A DNA stretch of 32,598 bases from positions 1-32,598 of the forward strand of contig JASMTQ010000033.1 of assembly GCA_041694275.1 (NCBI GenBank), given 5' to 3'. This document shows positions 7,684 through 15,349 of the stretch, piece by piece; position 1 is the stretch's first letter, and each line of letters begins with the position of its first letter. Under the pieces are notes generated by a model. It made no database searches, was not told the DNA's origin, and saw nothing but the letters and a program-made list of their open reading frames with translations. The DNA is from M55B118 sp041694275 (lineage in GTDB: Bacteria > Bacillota_I > Bacilli_A > Izemoplasmatales > Izemoplasmataceae). The position numbers were made by a program, and so were the translations under genes.

Positions 7684-8167
7684 GGGCGGTCATCACAAGG
7701 TTTTTGAGGCCCTTTTTTCTGTCGGCTTTCGTGAAGATAACGGCGCATTCAAGATGCTCCGATAGGATTTCAGTATCTATGGTGGTTTTCCTGCGTTCCA
7801 CGATATCTGACTTGTTGAGCGCCACGACGAGGGGAATACCAAGTTTTTTCAGTTCCGTCGTAAGATATAGACTGCGCTCCAAATGCGACGCATCAACAAT
7901 GTTGATAATGATATCGATGTTTTCCCGGTGAATGAAATCGGAAGCCTGCTGTTCGTCTTTGGTATAGGCTTCAAGACTGTAGACACCTGGAAGATCCACA
8001 ATGAGGACGTCTTCATAGGTGGTATTGAATCGTCTTTTGAGATAGGCTTCCTTTTTCTCAACGGTTACACCCGACCAGTTTCCAACCCTTTCGAGTTTTC
8101 CGGTAAGGGCGTTGAATACAGTGGTTTTTCCACTGTTTGGGTTGCCTGCAAGGGCTATTTTGATCAT
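7580..8167 (-). CDS. feoB: FeoB GTPase part, separate reading frame
   Basis: 195 codons. The N-terminal GTPase domain is complete: G1 GNPNSGKTT (8-16), G2 threonine in WSGVTVEKK, G3 DLPG (58-61), G4 NKSD (118-121) and a G5-like FTKAD. Homology to FeoB ends near LKNLVMTALEK (about 164). The last ~31 residues (for example RRKKRGKRPRRKG) are an extremely basic out-of-frame reading of sequence that encodes the FeoB linker in the other frame, so they are not natural FeoB. Its ATG overlaps the feoA stop (ATGA) with no gap. A true two-polypeptide FeoB would need this tail tolerated; a fused product is more plausible. Confidence 0.9.
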   Translation of the reverse strand: MIKIALAGNPNSGKTTVFNALTGKLERVGNWSGVTVEKKEAYLKRRFNTTYEDVLIVDLPGVYSLEAYTKDEQQASDFIHRENIDIIINIVDASHLERSLYLTTELKKLGIPLVVALNKSDIVERRKTTIDTEILSEHLECAVIFTKADRKKGLKNLVMTALEKGENTPRGTRRKKRGKRPRRKGHHDKPSSGCH

Positions 8168-8382
8168 AGGGGTTTCACCCTGATCTTGCTTGCCAGGTCT
8201 CCTGCCATGCCGTAACGACCGTCTTTGATATTCACGACGAAGTTTCCGGCAAGTTTTGAGATAAGCGTAATTTCTTCACCTTCACTGAGCCCAAGGTTAG
8301 AAAAAAAACGATTGGTCTCTGAAGAGCCCAAAAGTTCGATCACTATGTATGTCTGGCCTTCCTGACCATTTGCTAGTTTCAT
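8164..8382 (-). CDS. feoA: FeoA, SH3-like accessory protein of ferrous iron transport
   Basis: 72 residues from an ATG at 8382 with GGTGGGATG ahead of it. A longer frame reaching 8448 would begin in the leader palindrome and looks spurious. The typical FeoA core is visible: short beta strands, LGLSEGEEITLISK, then FVVNIKDGRYGMAGDLASKIRV. FeoA is a small cytosolic protein that binds or modulates FeoB. It is the first gene of feoA-feoB-Cys-rich peptide, overlapping feoB by 4 nt. Confidence 0.9.
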   Translation of the reverse strand: MKLANGQEGQTYIVIELLGSSETNRFFSNLGLSEGEEITLISKLAGNFVVNIKDGRYGMAGDLASKIRVKPL

Positions 8383-8409
8383 AAGCATCCCACCAAAGAA
8401 ATATTTACT

Positions 8410-8440
8410 GTGCTTAATTGTAATGAACTTACATAAGCAC
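8410..8440. promoter_or_regulatory. 31-bp imperfect palindrome upstream of feoA
   Basis: The outer arms GTGCTTA (8410-8416) and TAAGCAC (8434-8440) and the inner arms TGTAA (8419-8423) and TTACA (8429-8433) pair around a 5-nt centre, with a 2-nt bulge on one side. It lies 28 nt before the feoA ATG and could be a repressor operator or an mRNA leader hairpin. Confidence 0.6.
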
Positions 8441-8547
8441 TTTAACATAAAGGACCTTCAAAGTAAAAGAAAAACATAATTTTTATAATTAGTATTACAA
8501 TCTAGTTTGAAATCCTTAATTAGACAGCAAAAGGCTTGGTTGTGCGG

Positions 8548-8562
8548 TAACATAATATGTTA
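8548..8562. promoter_or_regulatory. Perfect 7-1-7 dyad upstream of feoA
   Basis: TAACATA, one central base, TATGTTA. The 7-1-7 architecture is that of Fur-family boxes, but the bases do not match the classical Fur consensus. About 165 nt before feoA. A second dyad, TGTAA-3-TTACA, lies at 8575-8587. Confidence 0.45.
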
Positions 8563-8614
8563 TGACTTCTTATTTGTAATGGTTACACTTGTTTCGGACA
8601 TATCTTTTAGCATG

Positions 8615-8642
8615 AAAAAAAGCCCTGGAAAATAAGGGCTTT
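8615..8642 (-). terminator. Terminator of the flavodoxin / EAL gene pair
   Basis: Minus-strand AAAGCCCT and AGGGCTTT around an 8-nt loop, then T tract. It lies about 30 nt after the stop of the EAL gene. Confidence 0.85.
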
Positions 8643-8673
8643 ACTTATGGATTTTTGAACACTATTTATCTTG

Positions 8674-10308
8674 TCATTCCACCTCAAGAGACTTCATGAG
8701 GGCATCCAGAGACATCGGTATGGCATAGTAAAATCCCTGGGCAAAGCCTCCACCACCATTCAAATCCTTGAGGATTTGACAGCTTTTCTCGTCTTCGACC
8801 CCTTCGGAGATGACTTCATAGCCTAGCTCGTGGGCAAGGTTGATGGTGCTTTTGACGATGCGCATCATTGAATCGTCTTTGGCTAGCTGTTGAATAAAAT
8901 ATCTGTCAATTTTAATCGAGTGTATGGGGAAACGACTGAGGTAGGCCAGTGAAGAATACCCTGCGCCAAAGTCGTCAATCGCAATTCTAAGTCCCTTATC
9001 GACGAACCGTTCCAGAATTTCACGGCTTTTGACGGGATCGACCATCAATGCCGATTCCGTTATTTCAAAAATGATTTTTTCAGGATTGGCGTGCACTTTG
9101 TCGATGAGGTCCGCGGTTCTTTCATAGAAGTCTGGATCATAAAGGTTTTTAGCAGATATGTTGATGGAAATATCAAGATTCGCGCCATTGTTTTCAAGGC
9201 GGGCTGACGCCTTGAGTGCGTTCTCGACGACCCAGTAGGTAAGTGGATGGATGAGTTTTGTTTTTTCAATGAGGGGAATAAAATCACTAGGAGATATGAA
9301 ACCGAATTTTGGATGTTTCCACCTTAAGAGTGCTTCAACCGCGATAGGCTTTTCAGTCTTCATGTCCACCTGGGGTTGAAAGTAAAGCGAAAGATCTTTA
9401 TTGTAAAATGATTCGCTGAACTGGGAGATAAGGTTGTATTCCTTGATTTTTCGATCCAGTTCCCTGTCGGTCACTGCATAGGGCAGATTGTTTTTCTGTG
9501 CTTGCCTGGCAAGCGAATCGGAGATGCGATAGCTTTCCAATGTTCCGCATGCATTTGAATCCTTTATGACACTAAGACCCAAAGAAAGGTCGAGATAAAC
9601 AGGATGTTCACCATGAAACTGACTGCTGGTGACGAGTTCCACCAATGCTTCGGCGTCGTCTTCGAGCGCGTCATGTTCCTTCACGATCCAAAGCTTGTGG
9701 GTATCGCCTTGGACAACTGCCTGAATGTTCAAACTTGAATCCTTGATTTCGCTATAAAGGTTGAAAAGAATCTTGTTGTAAACATCGGTACCAAGTGCGT
9801 CAATAATATCCTGGTGATTCGAGATCAAAACGGTGGCGATGGTTTTCGGGCCTTTGGTGAGTTTTTTGCAAAGGGCTCTTATGGCATTGGTATTTGGGAT
9901 TTTCGTTTCCGCATTGTATAAAAGCATGCGGCGAATGGTTTCGCCTCTTTTCTTAATGTGGTCTACACCGTGTCCTGACAAGCCTCCGGTTCCCGTGAAA
10001 ATAACGAGACGAAAAATCCAGTTTAAAAGAGGCTGGTTTTCATTGGTTATGGTGGATATGGGCATCAGCGGACCCAGTATGATTCCTGCGATGATCCCAA
10101 CAAGTATTCCGCCTTTCAACCCGAAAATTATACCCGCAAGAAGGATTGGGATATACATGGAATGCGAATAGACATACTTGATGCCACCGGTCGCATAAAC
10201 AAACCAGTAGACAAGTGGAAGCATTAAAGCAATTACTGATCCGTAGATCAGTTTTTGTTTTAAAGTCAAGGTTTTAGTGGCCCATTTGGATAGCGTCTCG
10301 TCTTGCAT
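8674..10308 (-). CDS. Membrane EAL-domain c-di-GMP phosphodiesterase with degenerate GGDEF domain
   Basis: 544 residues. Residues ~18-110 hold about four membrane helices, including YIPILLAGIIFGLKGG. A GGDEF-like domain follows (~130-280), but the signature position reads QGDTHKLWIV, so cyclase activity is not expected. The C-terminal EAL domain keeps the catalytic set: EALLRWKH, SINISAKNL, FEITESALM, IDDFGAGYSSLAYL, IKIDRYF and ISEGVE. Predicted role: hydrolysis of cyclic di-GMP, perhaps tuned by the membrane sensor and the inactive GGDEF. It starts at an ATG 22 nt after the flavodoxin gene and is probably co-transcribed with it. No partner cyclase is in the window. Confidence 0.88.
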   Translation of the reverse strand: MQDETLSKWATKTLTLKQKLIYGSVIALMLPLVYWFVYATGGIKYVYSHSMYIPILLAGIIFGLKGGILVGIIAGIILGPLMPISTITNENQPLLNWIFRLVIFTGTGGLSGHGVDHIKKRGETIRRMLLYNAETKIPNTNAIRALCKKLTKGPKTIATVLISNHQDIIDALGTDVYNKILFNLYSEIKDSSLNIQAVVQGDTHKLWIVKEHDALEDDAEALVELVTSSQFHGEHPVYLDLSLGLSVIKDSNACGTLESYRISDSLARQAQKNNLPYAVTDRELDRKIKEYNLISQFSESFYNKDLSLYFQPQVDMKTEKPIAVEALLRWKHPKFGFISPSDFIPLIEKTKLIHPLTYWVVENALKASARLENNGANLDISINISAKNLYDPDFYERTADLIDKVHANPEKIIFEITESALMVDPVKSREILERFVDKGLRIAIDDFGAGYSSLAYLSRFPIHSIKIDRYFIQQLAKDDSMMRIVKSTINLAHELGYEVISEGVEDEKSCQILKDLNGGGGFAQGFYYAIPMSLDALMKSLEVE

Positions 10309-10330
10309 GGTTTGCCCCCGGACGACTTGA

Positions 10331-10819
10331 TCATTGGGTGGCTGTCTGGTGTTTATTTACAGCCCTTAAAACATTGTCAACGACCTGGTCAATGTATTTG
10401 GGTTTCTTGTTTCTTGGAAAGCGAACACTGCCTGCTTGCACGATCTTTGAATCTGGAACGCCTGAAAGGCTGGCCATTTTCTTGATGGCTCTGTTTCCGC
10501 CAAACCACCGGTGAAGGGCGCCCGTGGAAAAAAGTATGAGTTTATCACAGTGAAGCGGTCTCGCCTGATAGAGGTATTCAGTCATAACCAAGGAAAGTGT
10601 AAATCCCCATACCGGAGCACCTAGAACAAGGATGTCATAGCCTTTTGAAGAGGGAATTTCACTCAGCTTGGGAAGGTTTTCCCTCCATGGTTTCGTGCTT
10701 TTTGCTACCACCATTTCAAGATCAGCGGCGTGACCATCTTCTTTCAAGGCCTTTTCAATGGCTCTGGCAATGCCTTGTGTATGCCCGGTTTCAGAGTGTA
10801 TTATCAAACCAATTTTCAT
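10331..10819 (-). CDS. Flavodoxin-family FMN protein
   Basis: 162 residues. The N-terminal MKIGLIIHSETGHTQGIARA matches the flavodoxin phosphate-binding loop (SxTGxT). Central YDILVLGAPVWGFTLS and later LILFSTGALHRWFGG fit the FMN isoalloxazine loops. Probable cytosolic electron carrier or flavin reductase; the partner is unknown. It has an excellent AAAGGAGCG ribosome binding site. The promoter just upstream contains a perfect 10-bp inverted repeat, so a repressor probably controls it. The EAL gene follows 22 nt downstream. Confidence 0.85.
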   Translation of the reverse strand: MKIGLIIHSETGHTQGIARAIEKALKEDGHAADLEMVVAKSTKPWRENLPKLSEIPSSKGYDILVLGAPVWGFTLSLVMTEYLYQARPLHCDKLILFSTGALHRWFGGNRAIKKMASLSGVPDSKIVQAGSVRFPRNKKPKYIDQVVDNVLRAVNKHQTATQ

Positions 10820-10856
10820 ATGCTCGCTCCTTTAAAATTAAAACCCTTACATTATC

Positions 10857-10884
10857 ATTATAGGTCAAAATGAATCTTAATCAA
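10857..10884 (-). promoter_or_regulatory. Promoter of the flavodoxin gene
   Basis: Minus-strand TTGATT (10879-10884), 16 nt, TATAAT (10857-10862). Confidence 0.65.
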
Positions 10885-10895
10885 ATCATTTTGAC
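10864..10895. promoter_or_regulatory. Perfect 10-bp inverted repeat over the flavodoxin promoter
   Basis: GTCAAAATGA (10864-10873) and TCATTTTGAC (10886-10895), 12-nt spacer. The dyad covers the -35 and the spacer and stops 2 bp short of the -10, which is the geometry of a repressor operator. Confidence 0.6.
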
Positions 10896-10904
10896 TTAAA
10901 CGCA

Positions 10905-10933
10905 TAAGAAAAGGCATGGTTTCTCACCATACC
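10905..10933 (-). terminator. Terminator of the kinase / threonine aldolase pair
   Basis: Minus-strand GGTATGGT and ACCATGCC (one G-T wobble) around 5 nt, followed by TTTTCTT. It lies 13 nt after the ltaE stop. Confidence 0.75.
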
Positions 10934-10945
10934 TCATTCAATTTT

Positions 10946-11959
10946 TTAGATGTTCAATTCACTTTTGATGGCTTCAACCAGCGTATCAATATCTTCTTTC
11001 GCGATTCCGTGATGCGTGACCATCCGCATGAAATCCCCTTTATAGTCACCAAGAAGAATCTCTTTTTCTTCAAGTGGTTTTTTAAGCAGATTCAAGTTGT
11101 ATGCACTTTTCACAAACACCATGTTGATGTCGCGAGCGTCCATGTTCACTTCAAAGCCTTCCAAGGTGTTGAGTTGATTGGCGAGGTACGTCGCATTGTC
11201 GTGGTCGATGTGAAGGCGTTTGGACATCTCTTTTAGAGAAATAAGCCCTGCGGCAGCCAAAATACCGGCCTGGCGCATGCCTCCCCCAAGCATCTTGCGA
11301 TACCTCCTTGCGCGATCGATAAATGCCTTGTCTCCTGCAAGGATGCTTCCAACTGGTGAGGCAAGGCCTTTAGATAGACAGAACATGACTGAATCGACTT
11401 GTTTTGTCAAGGCGGTTACAGGCACATCCAGTGCAGTCGCCGCATTGAAAAGCCGCGCTCCATCAAGATGAACGGGAATGGCGTGATCATCCGCTAGTTT
11501 TTTAACACCTTCCATATAATCAAGTGGCAGTACAACACCTGAGCCATGGGCGTTTTCAAGGCAAATGAGCGAGGTATTAGGGAAATGAATGTCTTCTTCT
11601 CTGATCGCCTCTTTTATCGCTTCAATCGGCATGGCCCCTCTGGTTTCTTCAATGGTGTGAAAGTTGACTGAGGAAAGCACGGCCGCCGCACCAACTTCAT
11701 AGGTTTTGATGTGACTGTGAGCCCCTAGAATGACTTCGTCGCCTTTTCTGGTATGACTCATAAGTGCAATCTGGTTGCCCATTGTGCCACTTGGTACAAA
11801 CAGAGCCGCTTCTTTTCCTACCATGGAGGCCGCCGTTTTTTCAAGTTCATTGATGGTGGGGTCATCCCCGTAAACGTCGTCGCCTACATGCGCTTCACTC
11901 ATGGCTTTACGCATGGCTTTAGTTGGTTTTGTTACTGTGTCACTTCTTAAATCGATCAT
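10946..11959 (-). CDS. ltaE: Low-specificity L-threonine aldolase
   Basis: 337 residues from an ATG at 11959, preceded by GGAGGAAG. The protein opens with the family signature MIDLRSDTVTKPT and VGDDVYGDDPTINELE. PLP-binding features are GTMGNQIAL, the aspartate in VHLDGARL (D166) and the Schiff-base lysine in FCLSKGLASPVGS (K197). It cleaves L-threonine or allo-threonine to glycine and acetaldehyde. The start lies 20 nt inside the end of the upstream P-loop kinase gene, so the two are tightly coupled. Confidence 0.93.
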   Translation of the reverse strand: MIDLRSDTVTKPTKAMRKAMSEAHVGDDVYGDDPTINELEKTAASMVGKEAALFVPSGTMGNQIALMSHTRKGDEVILGAHSHIKTYEVGAAAVLSSVNFHTIEETRGAMPIEAIKEAIREEDIHFPNTSLICLENAHGSGVVLPLDYMEGVKKLADDHAIPVHLDGARLFNAATALDVPVTALTKQVDSVMFCLSKGLASPVGSILAGDKAFIDRARRYRKMLGGGMRQAGILAAAGLISLKEMSKRLHIDHDNATYLANQLNTLEGFEVNMDARDINMVFVKSAYNLNLLKKPLEEKEILLGDYKGDFMRMVTHHGIAKEDIDTLVEAIKSELNI

Positions 11960-12515
11960 ACATCTTCCTCCAGTATTCTTCATTATTGTCCTTTGTAATC
12001 AAAAATCTGTCTTCACTTAGAATCGTTGAAATCAAGACATCCAAGTCAAACGTTTCATGGTTGCCCGTATGAAGAAAATACCTTTCATCAGGGGTTTCCT
12101 CTTCAAATTCCCGCTTTAAAATCAGGCTTCTTTTTTTCATTTGATGTTCAGGTGGCCTTAGAAGGTCGCGGTTTTTAAGCACATCGTCTTTCGCCCATAA
12201 CAAGACGTAATTGATGAGCACGTCGTATTCATTCAAAGCTTCCTTTATCCATGTGAGTCTTGAAGGAAAGGTGACGTAGTCTATCACCACATCGCCTACT
12301 TTGAGAAAATTCTTTGTAAGCGCAATGATATTGTCCCAAAGCAAATCAAGTTCCTTTTCACTTTTCCAGGGACGTTCCCGCCCACCCACATGCATGTCCA
12401 TCACGGTGTCTCCACTAATGTAGGCACTCTCTTCGATATTACTTGCAAGACCGCTTGCCACCGTTGATTTTCCAATCCCCGCGGGCCCTGAAATGATATA
12501 AACCGTTCTTCTCAT
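11940..12515 (-). CDS. P-loop kinase-like ATPase of unknown substrate
   Basis: 191 residues, cytosolic. Walker A GPAGIGKST at residues ~10-18, then a kinase-like AYISGDTVMDMHVGG and VVIDYVTFPSRLTWIKEAL, with a lid-like arginine-rich KNRDLLRPPEHQMKKRS. It resembles the small AAA/nucleoside-kinase-like P-loop group (shikimate-kinase or zeta-toxin-like fold) but no specific family was recognised. It starts at an ATG with AGGAAT upstream and overlaps ltaE by 20 nt, which hints at a shared but unknown role. Confidence 0.7.
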   Translation of the reverse strand: MRRTVYIISGPAGIGKSTVASGLASNIEESAYISGDTVMDMHVGGRERPWKSEKELDLLWDNIIALTKNFLKVGDVVIDYVTFPSRLTWIKEALNEYDVLINYVLLWAKDDVLKNRDLLRPPEHQMKKRSLILKREFEEETPDERYFLHTGNHETFDLDVLISTILSEDRFLITKDNNEEYWRKMYDRFKK

Positions 12516-12544
12516 AGGATTCCTCGTTTCTTTGACTTAACATA

Positions 12545-12573
12545 ATGGTACCGCAAATATTGAAAAATGCCAA
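12545..12573 (-). promoter_or_regulatory. Candidate promoter of the kinase / ltaE pair
   Basis: Minus-strand TTGGCA (12568-12573), 17 nt, TACCAT (12545-12550). Confidence 0.5.
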
Positions 12574-12580
12574 ACCCTGT

Positions 12581-12611
12581 TTGTGACAAGTCTCCTCTTT
12601 CGTGTTAAGAT
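12581..12611 (+). promoter_or_regulatory. Candidate promoter of the GNAT gene
   Basis: TTGTGA (12581-12586), 19 nt, TAAGAT (12606-12611) with an upstream TG (extended -10). It lies back to back with the divergent kinase promoter. Confidence 0.4.
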
Positions 12612-12639
12612 TGTTTTAAATGATTTAGGAGTGATGCAT

Positions 12640-13149
12640 ATGAATCCCGTGAAAACCGTTAAAAATGATTTCACCATTCGCTTTGCGACAAGAAAAGACG
12701 TACCACTGATCATGCATTTCATCGACGGCATCGCCAAATATGAAAACATGGAAGACGAAGTTATCGCAACAGAAGCGTCTCTTGAGACGTCTTTGTTTGA
12801 CAAAAACCAGGCCGAAGTGCTTATTGGTGAAGAAAATGGAGCCCCTGTAGGGTTCGCACTTTTCTTTGAAAGCTATTCAACATTCAAAAGCCGCGCAAAT
12901 ATTTTCCTCGAAGACATCTTCATTGAAGAAGCACATCGGAACAAAGGGTATGGACGCCTGCTTCTATCCTACCTTGGTGAGATTGCCTTGAAACGCGAGG
13001 CCAAACGGCTTGAATGGCTTTGTCTTGACTGGAACACGCCATCCATTGAATTTTACAAGAAGATGGGGGCAAAACCTCTTGATGAATGGATGATATTCCG
13101 AGTGAGTGGCGATGAGCTTGAAACTCTCTCAACTCTCTACAAAAAATAA
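12640..13149 (+). CDS. GNAT N-acetyltransferase, diamine/thialysine (SSAT-like) type
   Basis: 169 residues. Of two ATGs 6 nt apart, the second (12640) is best spaced (8 nt) from TAGGAG. The GNAT fold is clear: FTIRFATRKDVPLI, the acetyl-CoA loop EEAHRNKGYGRLLL, and LEWLCLDWNTPSIEFYKKMGA with PLDEWMIFRVSG. The NIFLEDIFIEE and LDWN...EFY..MGA motifs are those of diamine (spermidine/spermine or thialysine) acetyltransferases. Predicted to acetylate a small polyamine-like amine with acetyl-CoA. It is the only plus-strand gene in the first 29 kb and converges on trkH with a shared terminator. Confidence 0.85.
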   Translation: MNPVKTVKNDFTIRFATRKDVPLIMHFIDGIAKYENMEDEVIATEASLETSLFDKNQAEVLIGEENGAPVGFALFFESYSTFKSRANIFLEDIFIEEAHRNKGYGRLLLSYLGEIALKREAKRLEWLCLDWNTPSIEFYKKMGAKPLDEWMIFRVSGDELETLSTLYKK

Positions 13150-13151
13150 GC

Positions 13152-13197
13152 AAAAAGACAGTGCATCACGTCTCGTGATGAACACTGTCTTTTTTTT
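13152..13197. terminator. Bidirectional terminator between the GNAT gene and the potassium operon
   Basis: AGACAGTG pairs with CACTGTCT, with an inner ATCACG/CGTGAT stem, flanked by an A run on the left and T8 on the right. It serves the plus GNAT gene and the minus trkH. Confidence 0.9.
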
Positions 13198-13209
13198 ATG
13201 GCTTATGGG

Positions 13210-14691
13210 TTATGTTCTTGAAAATCGACCTTTGAGACCGCTTGAACCATCTCTGAAAAGCTTGAGAATCGCAACCAGTATCACGGTAAATTCCAGGCGT
13301 CCGAGGAACATGCCAAGTGTGATAACCCAGGTAGTGAGCGTACTCATCGTAGAACTCACGATGTTCACAGAGAGTCCCACGGTTCCGAGTGTTGAAGCAT
13401 ATTCAAAAAGACTCGCAGACAAAGCGTGGCCCTGAGTGGTTAGAATGAAAGACCCGAAAAAAAGCGTTGCCATATAAAGTACGATGTAATTATACTGTTC
13501 GTTCATATCGTCCTTGTGGACAAGCTGTTTTCCTGATGTAGTGGTGATTTCATTTTCCGTAATGAGGTTCTTTGGCTGAAAGACCTTTTTCAAGTTGTAG
13601 ACTATGTTTTTTCTAAGCAGATTGATTCTGGTCATTTTGACGCCACCACTGGTGGATCCACTTTGTCCGCCCACAATCATAATTAGCACAAAGATGAATA
13701 TAAGGGACCCACTGAAAAGTGTATAGTCACTAATGGCGTACCCTGTTGTGGTGATGGCGGAAACGGACTCGAATATGCCGTGTCTCAGTGAAGTGGACAT
13801 GGATGGATAAATGCCTCCAACCAAAAGTATGGTCACGATGATGGATAGCGCAATGAGCCAGACAAGCATGAATTTGTTCTCAGTGACTGCGATGAACTGT
13901 TTGAATTTACCGGACATAAGCAGAATATAAGCTGAGAAGTTGATGCTCCCTAGAATCATGAGAATGATGGTGACGACTTCTATCGGGATGCTGTCGTATG
14001 CCCCTATGCTTGCGCTTTTGACAGAGAATCCCCCTGTCGAGATTGCGGACATGGAATGGTTGATGCTGTCGAAGAAAGGCATGCCCACGATGACATAAAG
14101 AAGCGTACCCGCCAAGAAATAGGTAATGTAGATAATAAAAAGCGTCTGAGCGGTTTTCTTGATATTGGGAAGTACCTTGTCATGGCCTTCGCTTTCATAA
14201 AGCGTCGAAACGCTTCTGATACCGATAATCGAAGATACCATCAACGCTACCAGCCCAAACCCGCCGAAAAACTGAATGAGAGATCTGAAAAACAGGAGAC
14301 TTCTATCAAGTACGGTCACATCCAATTGGGACAGACCCGTGGTCGTCCATCCGCTCATACTTTCAAAAAAGGCTTTGGAAAAAGACGTATCACCGAGCAT
14401 CATGAAGGGAATGGTACTGACAATAGCGGTAAAGAGCCAGGCTATGAAGACTGTCAAAGCCCCTTGTTGATAGGTGAGCACGTTCGGATGATTATTTTTG
14501 AAAATCATATAAAGACCAAGTCCAACGCTTTCCATGATAAGTACCATGGATAAGAAAGCCATGTAGGAAACCCCCGGTTCTCTATCTACAACAACGTATA
14601 TCAAGGGAAGCAGGAAAGCAGCCCCGACGAACATCAGGATTATCCCGAGTACACGCAAGGTTTCTCTGTATTCTTGTTTAAGTGATTTCAT
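13210..14691 (-). CDS. trkH: TrkH/KtrB-family potassium channel subunit, module 1
   Basis: 493 residues from an ATG at 14691 that lies inside the end of the upstream TrkA gene. Polytopic membrane protein. All four pore-loop signatures are visible: SGWTTTGLS, SAISTGGFS, SAITTTGYA and STLGTVGLS, each keeping the filter glycine. GQSGSTSGGVKMTR precedes the last membrane pair. It should admit K+ (or Na+/K+) under control of the RCK subunits encoded just upstream. It is the last of five genes in one operon with a KdpD/KdpE-like pair. It resembles the module 2 TrkH at 25834-27330 throughout (for example HDKVLPNIKKTAQTLF against HDQVLPNIKKTAQTLF). Confidence 0.92.
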   Translation of the reverse strand: MKSLKQEYRETLRVLGIILMFVGAAFLLPLIYVVVDREPGVSYMAFLSMVLIMESVGLGLYMIFKNNHPNVLTYQQGALTVFIAWLFTAIVSTIPFMMLGDTSFSKAFFESMSGWTTTGLSQLDVTVLDRSLLFFRSLIQFFGGFGLVALMVSSIIGIRSVSTLYESEGHDKVLPNIKKTAQTLFIIYITYFLAGTLLYVIVGMPFFDSINHSMSAISTGGFSVKSASIGAYDSIPIEVVTIILMILGSINFSAYILLMSGKFKQFIAVTENKFMLVWLIALSIIVTILLVGGIYPSMSTSLRHGIFESVSAITTTGYAISDYTLFSGSLIFIFVLIMIVGGQSGSTSGGVKMTRINLLRKNIVYNLKKVFQPKNLITENEITTTSGKQLVHKDDMNEQYNYIVLYMATLFFGSFILTTQGHALSASLFEYASTLGTVGLSVNIVSSTMSTLTTWVITLGMFLGRLEFTVILVAILKLFRDGSSGLKGRFSRT

Positions 14692-15349
14692 GACCCTGCA
14701 CACTTTTCATGATTTTCGACTTCATTTTAGGTTTCGCCACGATAATCAGTCTGTCTTCGACCTCGAGCCTGGTTTCCATATCAAAAATAATGGACTCATC
14801 GGGTTTGACAATGCATGTGATGATACTTTCTTCGGGCATTTTAAGGTCTTTGGCTGGAGAACCTATAAACGACGAATCCGAATTGACTGGAACTTCCATC
14901 ATGGTGATGTCTCTTTTAGGAAGTGGTGAAACTATGGAGGCATCTTTGAAATTGATGGCATTGACAATATTGCTGGCGAGCAGTTTGGGAACATCCAAGA
15001 TTCTTCTGACGCCGTTTTCTTCAAACATAGCAATATTTTCAGGATTGTTTACTGAAGACATCAAATAAGGTATTTCAAAATATCGCTTCAAAAGCATGGA
15101 CAATGCAAAATTGTCCTTATCTGAATTCAAAAGGGCTATTGAAAGATCTATATCCCTTAGTTTGGCGTCATTTAGGACCGTGAGGTCCAATGGAGTGCCA
15201 TGAATGATGGTAACGTCCCTATGATTTTTTCTAAGTGTTCTGCATGCTTGCAGATCTGAATTGACAACGATGAGTTCATGTTTGAAACTTCTGAGTTCAT
15301 CCACGAGATAATCAAGTCTAGTGTGACCGCCACTAATGAGTATTTTCAT
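14678..15349 (-). CDS. trkA: TrkA-type RCK subunit with RCK_N and RCK_C domains, module 1
   Basis: 223 residues from an ATG at 15349 with GGTGAAGACG; a longer frame to 15397 overlaps the previous gene and lacks a ribosome binding site. The RCK_N domain begins MKILISGGHTRLDYLVDEL, where the Rossmann GxGxxG is replaced by GGHTR. The end of strand 2 reads VVNSD, lacking the usual ribose-binding acidic residue. The C-terminal ~75 residues (MMEVPVNSDSSFIGSPAKDL to DRLIIVAKPK) form a TrkA_C domain. It is the larger partner of the 150-residue subunit, as in two-subunit TrkA rings. Start and stop overlap both neighbours. Confidence 0.85.
   Translation of the reverse strand: MKILISGGHTRLDYLVDELRSFKHELIVVNSDLQACRTLRKNHRDVTIIHGTPLDLTVLNDAKLRDIDLSIALLNSDKDNFALSMLLKRYFEIPYLMSSVNNPENIAMFEENGVRRILDVPKLLASNIVNAINFKDASIVSPLPKRDITMMEVPVNSDSSFIGSPAKDLKMPEESIITCIVKPDESIIFDMETRLEVEDRLIIVAKPKMKSKIMKSVQGHEIT

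Noticed and set aside
8383..8673. A classical Fur box in front of feoA
   Set aside because: No stretch matches the GATAATGATAATCATTATC-type consensus; the dyads present have different bases, so they are reported as unassigned operators.
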